DNA from: an uncultured Saprospiraceae bacterium | Lineage (GTDB): Bacteria > Bacteroidota > Bacteroidia > Chitinophagales > Saprospiraceae | Assembly (NCBI GenBank): GCA_937924805.1 | Contig: CALDTZ010000020.1 | Location: forward strand, 1-64,000 | DNA: 64,000 bases | Reading direction: 5' to 3' | In this document: positions 8,135 to 15,326 of the stretch, piece after piece | Layout of the letters: every line of letters begins with the position of its first letter | Numbering within the stretch: position 1 is the first letter of the stretch | The notes under the pieces: generated by a model | Database searches by the model: none | Seen by the model: only the letters and a program-made list of their open reading frames with translations | Told to the model about the DNA's origin: nothing | Translations under genes and position numbers: made by a program

Positions 8135-9178
8135 TTATACAGGATAATTCATCTGTAGCATTGATTCAATTTCATTTATGGATTTTTCCATTCTTATTTC
8201 CAATAATCTGAAGAATCTTCTCCTTTGATGAGCACCTTCTTTACTTAATTTTTGAGAATGCGAAATTACCCTGTCTAACCATCTTCTAGCATGACTAACG
8301 ACTTTAACATTATTGGTATGAACATAATTGGGAGTATCAAACATAGTATATACAACTTCTATGGTTGGTGTTTTTGCATATATCATATTGACAGTATCGA
8401 TAATTTGATTATGGTAAATTTGGATAGGTTTTGCATCGTCTTTTTTTCCAATCATAAATTTGATACCATGCTCGGAGCAATCTTTAAGGTAAATAAACAA
8501 GCTCTTAATCTCTAATAGTAAAAGATCAATAATTTTTCGATTTTTTATACTTAGTGTATTTATAATATATTTTATTTGTTCAAAAAGAGAATCGAAACAT
8601 TTAAGTGACCATACTTCTGTTCCTGAATATTGTAAGTAAGTACGATGTAATTCTTTCCTTACTTTTTCATAACCTTTAAAATTAGTTGACAATATATCTG
8701 GGTTAAATAGTTCCTCTGACATCTTCAAATCCCAATTTGTTTTACTCCAAATAAACAATTTTAAAGCTAGTAATCGAGGAAATTGAAGTAAATGAAAGAA
8801 AGGTATATCATTTGAGATATAAACGAATTCTACTTCACCTTTTTTGATTAACATTTTTAAATGATTATTTATGTTGGCTAAATAATCAATAGGATTATCA
8901 GGCATTTTCCTAATACTATCAGCAAAGAAGGGTAATTCATGGGAGTTTGCCTTAAAGACATCTTGAATGGGAATATTTGTTATTGACAATAGGTGCGATA
9001 ACTCTGTTAATGTTAAAGAAGTTTCTCCACTCATTTTTTTATAAGCTGTACTTCTTCCTATTTGTAAATGTTTAACTAGAAAGTTGGAAACGGACCCACT
9101 ATCTAGGTGAGTCTTTAATTGTTTGAAGAATCGAAACTGTTCTTTTGAACCAGGTTGTAATCCAGAATTAGTTGTCAT
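8135..9178 (-). CDS. Helix-turn-helix regulator with large C-terminal domain
   Basis: This 347-residue protein has an N-terminal DNA-binding helix-turn-helix at about 32-70 (SNFLVKHLQIGRSTAYKKMSG followed by a LTELSHLL helix), of the type seen in XRE/BetR-like regulators. The remaining 270 residues are helix-rich, without transmembrane segments or a catalytic motif that I recognise. No known small-molecule-binding domain is visible. It is monocistronic, convergent with the 7377 gene. Just upstream of its ATG lies a set of AATAGGT palindromes (9202-9233), so autoregulation is likely (inference). HTH assignment is good; target and signal are unknown. Confidence 0.7.
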   Translation of the reverse strand: MTTNSGLQPGSKEQFRFFKQLKTHLDSGSVSNFLVKHLQIGRSTAYKKMSGETSLTLTELSHLLSITNIPIQDVFKANSHELPFFADSIRKMPDNPIDYLANINNHLKMLIKKGEVEFVYISNDIPFFHLLQFPRLLALKLFIWSKTNWDLKMSEELFNPDILSTNFKGYEKVRKELHRTYLQYSGTEVWSLKCFDSLFEQIKYIINTLSIKNRKIIDLLLLEIKSLFIYLKDCSEHGIKFMIGKKDDAKPIQIYHNQIIDTVNMIYAKTPTIEVVYTMFDTPNYVHTNNVKVVSHARRWLDRVISHSQKLSKEGAHQRRRFFRLLEIRMEKSINEIESMLQMNYPV

Positions 9179-9201
9179 TGGATAAAGTTTGTTTGATTAA
9201 T

Positions 9202-9233
9202 ACCTATTAAATAGGTGATAACACCTATTTAAT
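9202..9233. promoter_or_regulatory. Palindromic operator candidate for the HTH gene
   Basis: Three AATAGGT half-sites overlap in 32 bases. ACCTATT-A-AATAGGT (9202-9216) is one palindrome. ATTAAATAGGTG (9206-9217) and CACCTATTTAAT (9222-9233) form a second perfect 12-bp inverted repeat with a 4-base centre. The array ends 24 bases before the start codon of the minus-strand HTH gene. Confidence 0.7.
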
Positions 9234-9280
9234 ATAGAATATAATATCAAAAACTAGTCCAAATACAAAATTATAGGTAC

Positions 9281-10324
9281 TTATGAAAGATCAACTCCCG
9301 AATTTTTAGCAGCTTTATATCTTCCTTTGCCAAATTTTGTTCCATTAAATTCTAGCTTATGTTTAGAAGTAAATTTATCATCATCAGATAAAGCATTGTA
9401 TTCTTTACACTTAGTTGAACAACATAAGTCATATTTAATAGCGCAAGATTTACATTGAATAAATAGAATATGGCAAGCATCATTAGCACAATTATGGTGA
9501 TTATCATTTGCTTCGCCGCATTGGTGGCATTTTGATATTACATCTTCTGTTATTCGCTCACCAAGGCGATCATCAAAAACAAAATTTTTACCGATGTATT
9601 TATTTTCCAACCCCAATTTTTTGACTTGTCGAGCATATTCAATAATTCCACCCTCAACTTGATACACATTTTTGAACCCTTTGTGTTTATAATAAGCACT
9701 TGCTTTTTCACAACGAATTCCACCAGTACAATACATAATAATAGGCTTTTCTTTATCATCTTTAAGCAAATCTTCAACAACAGGGAGCGCTTCCTTAAAT
9801 GTATTTACATCTGGTCTTATTGCATTTTTGAAATGTCCAACTTCATGCTCATAATGATTTCTCATATCTACGATGATAGTATCATCTTGTTCTGTTAATT
9901 GATTAAAAGCTTCTGCAGAAAGATGAATCCCATTATCACTTGAATCAAAAGAATCGTCATTTAGACCATCGGCTACAATTTTATTTCGAATTTTTATTTT
10001 CAAAACAAAGAAAGATAGACCATCGTCTTCAATAGCAACATTTAGTCTTATGTTTTTTAAAAAATCTACCGTATCCATTTGCTTTTTAAAAAAGTCAAAT
10101 TGATTTTCAGGAACAGAGATTTGACCGTTAATGCCTTCCTTTGCCACATAGATTCGTCCAAGAACTTCTGCTTCTGAAAAAAGAATATATAGGTGATCTC
10201 TAAAAAAGGCTACATTTAGGATCTTAGCGTAGCAGTAGAAAGATAGCGTAATACGCTTTCTAGTATCTTGAAGTAACTTTTGTTTAAGTTCTTCTTTATT
10301 TATTTTATTATGTAAATTTTTCAT
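9281..10324 (-). CDS. trhO: tRNA uridine(34) hydroxylase TrhO (YceA family)
   Basis: TrhO forms 5-hydroxyuridine at wobble position 34 of certain tRNAs. The protein matches E. coli YceA along its length: an N-terminal domain with the GRIYVAKEGING motif, a rhodanese domain with the active-site loop CTGGIRCEKA (C199), and a C-terminal cysteine-rich zinc-like region (CHQCG, CANDACH, CKSC, CCS). The frame could start at a TTG at 10351, but a consensus promoter element covers that codon. The ATG at 10324 gives MKNLHNKI, which aligns with the E. coli N-terminus, so I use it (347 residues). It is divergent from lspA. Confidence 0.93.
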   Translation of the reverse strand: MKNLHNKINKEELKQKLLQDTRKRITLSFYCYAKILNVAFFRDHLYILFSEAEVLGRIYVAKEGINGQISVPENQFDFFKKQMDTVDFLKNIRLNVAIEDDGLSFFVLKIKIRNKIVADGLNDDSFDSSDNGIHLSAEAFNQLTEQDDTIIVDMRNHYEHEVGHFKNAIRPDVNTFKEALPVVEDLLKDDKEKPIIMYCTGGIRCEKASAYYKHKGFKNVYQVEGGIIEYARQVKKLGLENKYIGKNFVFDDRLGERITEDVISKCHQCGEANDNHHNCANDACHILFIQCKSCAIKYDLCCSTKCKEYNALSDDDKFTSKHKLEFNGTKFGKGRYKAAKNSGVDLS

Positions 10325-10348
10325 CGCTTTTGCAGGAAACGTAAAAAC

Positions 10349-10356
10349 CAAAGATA
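10349..10356 (-). promoter_or_regulatory. -7 promoter element of trhO
   Basis: On the minus strand this reads TATCTTTG, an exact TAnnTTTG. It leaves a leader of about 18 bases to the ATG at 10324 and excludes the upstream TTG as start. Confidence 0.55.
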
Positions 10357-10419
10357 GTTGATTATTTAGAGATACTAAAATATCAATGTACTATAGATAT
10401 TTTGAACTTTAAAAAATTG

Positions 10420-10427
10420 TAAATTTG
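10420..10427 (+). promoter_or_regulatory. -7 promoter element of lspA
   Basis: TAAATTTG fits TAnnTTTG and is embedded in AAATTGTAAATTTG, a 14-mer shared with the promoter region of the first skp gene (38756-38769). A TTTG at 10401-10404 is only 15 bases upstream, shorter than the usual spacing. Confidence 0.45.
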
Positions 10428-10502
10428 CAGTATACCGGCTTTATATGTTTTTGTAGATTAAAGACTGCATAGAGCTAAAGCAAATAAACTAAAATCAACC
10501 CA

Positions 10503-11114
10503 TTGAAGAAAGGAGCTAAACTTGCTTTGATCATAGCGATTGTATTAATTATTGATCAAGTATTGAAGATATATATTAAGACTAGTATTCCTTATGGAAG
10601 AGGCTTCGATATTTTGGGTTTATCATGGGCCAAAATTCATTTTGTAGAAAATGAAGGAATGGCATTCGGAATGTCCTTTGGTGGAGTAATTGGTAAATAT
10701 TTACTGAGTATTTTTAGAATAGTCATGGTTGGTTTTCTTATTTATATTTTGAAACAACTCATGGATGCTGGAAGCAAATTTGGTTTACTAGCAAGCTTTT
10801 CTTTAATTATAGCTGGTGCCATTGGGAATATTTTAGATAGTGCCTTTTATGGCTTAATCTTTTCGGCGTCATCCTACCATAGCGGTTTAGCTCAAATCTT
10901 TCCTGAAGGAGGAGGATATGCACCATTTTTACAAGGAAGAGTAGTAGATATGCTCTACTTTCCTTTAATAGATACCACCTTACCTGAATGGTTACCCAAA
11001 ATAGGAGGAGATAAATTTCAATTTTTTAAGCCTGTATTTAATATTGCAGATTCTGCAATAAGTATTGGTGTGGCATTAATTTTACTCTTTCACCGAGACA
11101 TTTTTAAGAAATAA
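10503..11114 (+). CDS. lspA: Lipoprotein signal peptidase (signal peptidase II)
   Basis: This inner-membrane aspartyl protease cleaves the signal peptides of prolipoproteins. Four hydrophobic segments are visible, with the family motifs IDQVLK (17-22), VENEGMAFG (48-56), and the catalytic aspartates D149 in GRVVDMLYF and D183 in FNIADSAIS. At 203 residues it is longer than the E. coli enzyme (164) because of an insertion around residues 118-145, which is common in Bacteroidota. The start is a TTG; no in-frame ATG before the first helix is available. The window contains at least one client type, the lipoprotein encoded at 19489. Confidence 0.94.
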   Translation: MKKGAKLALIIAIVLIIDQVLKIYIKTSIPYGRGFDILGLSWAKIHFVENEGMAFGMSFGGVIGKYLLSIFRIVMVGFLIYILKQLMDAGSKFGLLASFSLIIAGAIGNILDSAFYGLIFSASSYHSGLAQIFPEGGGYAPFLQGRVVDMLYFPLIDTTLPEWLPKIGGDKFQFFKPVFNIADSAISIGVALILLFHRDIFKK

Positions 11115-11137
11115 GTATCGATTTTAGCTCTTATAGG

Positions 11138-11161
11138 TAATTTTACTACGAAGTAAAATTA
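11138..11161. terminator. AT-rich inverted repeat between convergent lspA and ArsR genes
   Basis: TAATTTTACT (11138-11147) and AGTAAAATTA (11152-11161) form a perfect 10-bp stem with an ACGA loop. It lies between two converging genes and contains the stop codon of the minus-strand gene. There is no long U-tract, so its role as a shared terminator is tentative. Confidence 0.45.
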
Positions 11162-11470
11162 GCTTACGGCCTGGCAAAAGTTCCTAACTGCTCGCTCTGC
11201 ACGAGCAACTAAATCATAATTAATTTTGTAATGAACGAATTTTCCTTCTTTTTCAGCACTAACTACACCTGCTAAACGAAGGACTTTTAAATGTTGTGAA
11301 GTAATTGATTGTTCAATTCTCAACGTATTGTAAATCTTATTTACATTAGTTGCGCCTTTATCATCAATAAACTTCAATATCTGTAATCTTAGGGGATGGG
11401 CCAGTGCTCTTGCAATGTCGCACGAGATGCGTAGTTTCTCGTTGTCTATTACAACTTTAGTTTTCTTCAT
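11159..11470 (-). CDS. ArsR-family winged-helix regulator (paralog 1)
   Basis: This 103-residue protein has the ArsR/SmtB fold: a helix with ARALAHPLRLQILKFI (20-35), then the recognition helix region EQSITSQHLKVLRLAGVV (53-70) and a beta wing (AEKEGKFVHYKIN). It has two cysteines (C17 and C98), but not the CxC pair of ArsR metal sensors. It is clearly related to the neighbouring product at 11618-11956 (shared LRxEQSxxSQHL, LRxAGVV and GKFxxY). No metal-efflux or resistance genes are adjacent, so the ligand and targets are unknown. Confidence 0.85.
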   Translation of the reverse strand: MKKTKVVIDNEKLRISCDIARALAHPLRLQILKFIDDKGATNVNKIYNTLRIEQSITSQHLKVLRLAGVVSAEKEGKFVHYKINYDLVARAERAVRNFCQAVS

Positions 11471-11559
11471 TTGTTCTTATTTTTTGTGACCTTGACACAA
11501 ATATGAAGATTATTTTTAATATGACAAAATTATATTAAAGTTTTTTAATATATGTAATG

Positions 11560-11585
11560 AAAAAACCCACTCCGTGAGGAGCAGG
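11560..11585 (-). terminator. Terminator of ArsR paralog 2
   Basis: Read on the minus strand, CCTGCTCC pairs with GGAGTGGG through a TCAC loop (two wobble pairs) and is followed by TTTTTT. It separates the two ArsR-type genes into independent units. Confidence 0.7.
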
Positions 11586-11617
11586 TAAGATATCTTAAAC
11601 CGTATTTTACTTTTTAA

Positions 11618-11956
11618 TTACCCAGCTAAATCTTCAACTAACTTCGAGATTTGTTCTAATCTATCAGTGTCTAAAGAATAGTAGATAAACTTACCCTGTC
11701 GTTCTGTTAATACTACCCCAGCTCTTCGTAAGATGGCTAAATGTTGTGATGCCACTGATTGCTCTAATCTTAATTTAATATAGATATCTGTAACAGTCAT
11801 CGTATCGCTATCTTCCAAAAGGTCGATTATACGCTGTCTTAATTTATGATTTACAGCTCTTAAAACGAGTACTGCTTTTCTTAGGTCAGCATAATCTAAC
11901 TGAACTGTTTTACTTCCTTTATTTAGTATTACGGTTTCGTTCTTCTTGTTTCTCAT
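11618..11956 (-). CDS. ArsR-family winged-helix regulator (paralog 2)
   Basis: This 112-residue ArsR/SmtB-type regulator has the helix-turn-helix EQSVASQHLAILRRAGVV (64-81) and the wing TERQGKFIYYSLD. It contains no cysteine, so it cannot use thiolate metal sensing as classic ArsR does. The helix before the HTH (LRAVNHKLRQRIIDLLE) matches the A-x-x-H-x-x-R-x-x-I-L pattern of the family. It is separated from paralog 1 by a terminator and from tsaB by 157 bases. It may sense a non-metal signal or act through protein interaction (inference). Confidence 0.85.
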   Translation of the reverse strand: MRNKKNETVILNKGSKTVQLDYADLRKAVLVLRAVNHKLRQRIIDLLEDSDTMTVTDIYIKLRLEQSVASQHLAILRRAGVVLTERQGKFIYYSLDTDRLEQISKLVEDLAG

Positions 11957-12113
11957 AGGTAAGTATTAATAGTTTTTGGAATACTCTTATCATTAATACC
12001 AAAACTGTTCCAACTTTTATTCTTACACTATAATTAACAATAATTATATCTATAATGTTATTGATAATCAGATACTTTTGTCATAAAAAGCATAAATAAA
12101 TTTTAAGGTTTTC

Positions 12114-12791
12114 TTAAAATATCTTCTTTTTTGATAATGTGATGTTCGGAGATTTGAGATAGTGAGGTTCATAATAAGCTAAATCTTCAAAATTTTGGTC
12201 CTCAAATTTGGAATGAGATAGGGAAATCATATCTCTTGCTGATAAACTTGAATCTATAATTTCAATGGAAGGATCAACAAAGGGTTTACACTTCATGGCA
12301 CCATTTCCACATAGTATTGGATTTGAATATGGTTTTAATAAATGATGCATTGATTCCTCATCAATTATGAATGCCTTTACTTCTGAGATTTGGGTTAACT
12401 CTGATGAATATAGTGCCGTATATACTTCAAGACGCCTAGCATCAATCATGGGAATGATCGCATCATAATCTGTATTTTTATATCTATTGGCAATGATAGC
12501 TAAGGTATCTATATGTATATATGGGATGTTTAGACCGAAACAGAACCCTTTGGCACTTGAGCTTCCTACGCGTAATCCAGTATATGAACCGGGGCCTCCG
12601 CTCACAGCAATTGCATCAAGCCCTGAAATAGACAATTTTGCTTGATTCAGTGTTTGTTGAATCAATATATTTAACTGAGCTGAATGCTTATAAGAACTGA
12701 GGTTCTCAGTATACCCTAATAGCTTGCCTGATTGAGAAACGGAGACAGAACAAACTTCAGTTGCTGTTTCAATACATAATATATTAGCCAA
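12114..12791 (-). CDS. tsaB: tRNA t6A modification protein TsaB
   Basis: TsaB is the partner of TsaD in forming N6-threonylcarbamoyladenosine at position 37 of ANN-decoding tRNAs. The actin/ASKHA fold is recognised by the N-terminal ILCIETAT strand (4-11), the conserved SGGPGSYTGLRVG loop (64-76), and the MIDARR segment near 116. It lacks the metal-binding HxxxH of TsaD, as expected for TsaB. The length of 225 residues is typical. It begins 9 bases after the end of the S41 protease gene on the same strand, so the two are probably co-transcribed. Confidence 0.93.
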   Translation of the reverse strand: MANILCIETATEVCSVSVSQSGKLLGYTENLSSYKHSAQLNILIQQTLNQAKLSISGLDAIAVSGGPGSYTGLRVGSSSAKGFCFGLNIPYIHIDTLAIIANRYKNTDYDAIIPMIDARRLEVYTALYSSELTQISEVKAFIIDEESMHHLLKPYSNPILCGNGAMKCKPFVDPSIEIIDSSLSARDMISLSHSKFEDQNFEDLAYYEPHYLKSPNITLSKKKIF

Positions 12792-12800
12792 AACAATGTA

Positions 12801-14429
12801 TTATTTTAGTAATTGATTGTACGTAGAATTATTGCTTAGCAAATCAATCGCTTTATTCACTTCAGGATCGCGGTCTAAGGTGCTAAAAACCTCTCCTTTC
12901 TTAAAATAATATCTTCCAGCAATTTCTTTTTCTATTTCCAACAATATTTGGTCTTTATTTTTGTCTAAAGACTCATCCTTTTTGCTTTTCAAGGCTGTTT
13001 TGATATTACCAATTTGACTTTCTATCATTGAATAATAAGTAGATTCACCTTCAATGTCTTTTAGTTTTTCTAAACTGTTTTCCAATTCTAGATTAAAATC
13101 AAAGTTTTCGCTGTTTGCAAATCCCTTAAAATCTTGAAAGTCTGTAAAAGCAATCTCTTTTAGATCTAATGTATCTTTTTGGTTACTTACGTATTTGTTT
13201 ACATATTTAAAGATGACATTTTCGTCTAGCAACGCTTTTACTATAGGATCCAAAAGTACGACTTCCATTTTTACATCAGGAGTAACTCCACCACCATCTA
13301 GTACTGGACGTCCATTTTTTGTTTTAAAAGTCGACCTTTCATCGTCAGATATATCTACTGGCTCTCCATTTGCATATTCTACAGATTGGATACATCTACC
13401 TGAGGGTATATAATATTTTGATGTAGTTACTTTTACTCTAGAGTTATATCCAACTTCCTTTTGATTTTGCACTAAGCCTTTACCATAGGATCTTTGACCT
13501 ATTAATATTCCTCTATCTAAGTCTTGAATAACACCAGACACAATTTCCGAAGCTGAAGCTGATTTTTTATTAATAAGTACAGCCATTGGTAAATCTAAAT
13601 CAATCGGTTCATTTTTAGTATCATAACTTTGATCTCTTTCAATAACCTTTCCTTTAGTACTTACAATTTTTTCGTTTTTGGGAATAAAAACATTAGAAAC
13701 ATTGACAGCTTCTCGTAATAATCCACCACCGTTATTTCTTAAATCCAATATTACACCTGTCATAGAAGGGTTTTCTTTTTTCAGGTCTTTAAATGCTTTA
13801 GCTACATTTTTACCAGCATTTGCAGTAAATGTTGTCAAACTGATGTATCCAACATCATCAGATACAAAACCTGAGTAAGGAACATTACTAGCAATAAATC
13901 CACCTCGTTCAAGCGAAACATCAAATGTTTTAGAAGGATATGGACGACTTATTTTTAAGTTTATTGATGTTCCATTTACGCCTCGAAGTAAGGCATCGGC
14001 CTCTTCTTTTGTTTTGCCTTTTGTAGATAACCCATTGATTTCGATTATTTGATCCCCAGCTTGTAAACCTGCCTCTATAACACTGCTGTTTTCAAAGGTT
14101 TCGATAATCGTTAAATAGTTATCGATGCTTTTCATTTGGGCACCAATCCCATTATAGGTACCGTCATCAGAAATTCGATAACTTTCTATTTGTGATTCAG
14201 AAATAAAATTGGTATAAGGATCAAGTGATTTAACCATCGCATCGATTCCTGTTCTCATCAATTTTCCGGGATCTAAATCGTCTACATAGTTTGCATTTAA
14301 TTCTTTGTACACATTCACAAAGATTTCTATGTTTTTAGAAATCTCAAAAAGTTTGTCATTTTGAAAAGGTATAAATGACATGCCAAATAGAATGGCACTT
14401 CCTAAAACTATATAGATATGTTTTTTCAT
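12801..14429 (-). CDS. S41 family carboxy-terminal processing protease
   Basis: This is an exported PDZ protease of the CtpA/Prc type. From the ATG at 14429: a signal anchor (MKKHIYIVLGSAILFGMSF), a PDZ domain at about 85-165 (with the GIGAQM strand), and the S41 core with catalytic Ser S292 (the middle Ser of SASASE) and Lys K317 (RSYGKGLVQ), 25 residues apart as in the family. The C-terminal 150 residues are charged and probably helical. A longer frame starts at a TTG at 14462, but it would put 11 polar residues before the signal anchor, so I prefer the ATG. It probably degrades or processes periplasmic proteins. Confidence 0.92.
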   Translation of the reverse strand: MKKHIYIVLGSAILFGMSFIPFQNDKLFEISKNIEIFVNVYKELNANYVDDLDPGKLMRTGIDAMVKSLDPYTNFISESQIESYRISDDGTYNGIGAQMKSIDNYLTIIETFENSSVIEAGLQAGDQIIEINGLSTKGKTKEEADALLRGVNGTSINLKISRPYPSKTFDVSLERGGFIASNVPYSGFVSDDVGYISLTTFTANAGKNVAKAFKDLKKENPSMTGVILDLRNNGGGLLREAVNVSNVFIPKNEKIVSTKGKVIERDQSYDTKNEPIDLDLPMAVLINKKSASASEIVSGVIQDLDRGILIGQRSYGKGLVQNQKEVGYNSRVKVTTSKYYIPSGRCIQSVEYANGEPVDISDDERSTFKTKNGRPVLDGGGVTPDVKMEVVLLDPIVKALLDENVIFKYVNKYVSNQKDTLDLKEIAFTDFQDFKGFANSENFDFNLELENSLEKLKDIEGESTYYSMIESQIGNIKTALKSKKDESLDKNKDQILLEIEKEIAGRYYFKKGEVFSTLDRDPEVNKAIDLLSNNSTYNQLLK

Positions 14430-14493
14430 TTTCTCAGTATGTTCTTTATTATAAGAATTCAATGTAAATAACGGATATCTTTTATAAATCTGA

Positions 14494-15267
14494 TTAATTA
14501 TTAGAAATAAAATAATCTAAACAAGATTGTAAAAGTATTTTCGGTTGATCTGCATGAACCCAATGACCAGCGTTGTCGATAACTTCAATTTTTGAATTAG
14601 AGAATTGATCTTCTATTATATTAATGTTTTGACTGTCAATATAGTTCGAGTTTGAACCTTTAATAAATAAAGTATTAACATCGCAAGGTGAAGCAAAAGG
14701 TTCAAAATCTAAAATCGATTGATATGATTTATGAATAACATCAATATTCATTTTCCAATTAAATCCGCCACTCTTATTTCGACTTAAGTTTTTCATTAAG
14801 AACTGGATAACTCCTGGATCATCAATATATTTTTCAATATGTAATTGTACTTCTTTTCGTTCTTTTGCTAGCTTAAGATTTACAGAAAGCAATGCATCAA
14901 AGATATTTCCATGATCTCCTATGTATTTGACAGGTGCAATATCAACAATAACCATTTGTTCAATCATATCTTCATATTCTCTAGCTAATTGCATCATAAC
15001 TTTTCCGCCCATTGAATGACCAATAACCCTTGCTTTGTAGACCCATTCATCTTCCATAAATTGCTTTATGTCTTCCGCCATTACACGGTAATTCATTTCA
15101 TTCTCAAAAGGAGATTTACCGTGGTTTCGCAAATCGATAATATAAACCAAATAGTGTTCTGACAATTTTTTGGCAAATGATTTCCAGTTGTCTAGCATCC
15201 CAAATAAACCATGGGCAATGATTACTGGCTCTCCTTGACCAAATGATTTAAAATTAAGTTTTCCCAT
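14494..15267 (-). CDS. Alpha/beta hydrolase (YbfF-like esterase)
   Basis: This is a cytoplasmic 257-residue alpha/beta hydrolase. The N-terminal strand ends in the oxyanion HG (VIIAHGLFG, 15-23), the nucleophile elbow is GHSMGG with S85, a candidate acid lies in the LFIKGSNSNYI region, and the catalytic His is H235 (AGHWVHADQP). The overall pattern (IDLRNHGKS, then GHSMGGK) fits the YbfF/ABHD11 subgroup of short acyl esterases. The natural substrate cannot be read from sequence. It is divergent from uvrB and 64 bases upstream of the S41 protease gene. Confidence 0.9.
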   Translation of the reverse strand: MGKLNFKSFGQGEPVIIAHGLFGMLDNWKSFAKKLSEHYLVYIIDLRNHGKSPFENEMNYRVMAEDIKQFMEDEWVYKARVIGHSMGGKVMMQLAREYEDMIEQMVIVDIAPVKYIGDHGNIFDALLSVNLKLAKERKEVQLHIEKYIDDPGVIQFLMKNLSRNKSGGFNWKMNIDVIHKSYQSILDFEPFASPCDVNTLFIKGSNSNYIDSQNINIIEDQFSNSKIEVIDNAGHWVHADQPKILLQSCLDYFISNN

Positions 15268-15326
15268 ACGACTCTTATTTATGTTGAAATCTCTTTATTT
15301 TACAAAAATTTTCCTCAATCGAAGTT

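Noticed and set aside
11159..11956. Arsenic resistance operon
   Set aside because: Only the regulator family matches. No arsenate reductase or efflux gene is nearby and the metal-binding Cys pair is absent.
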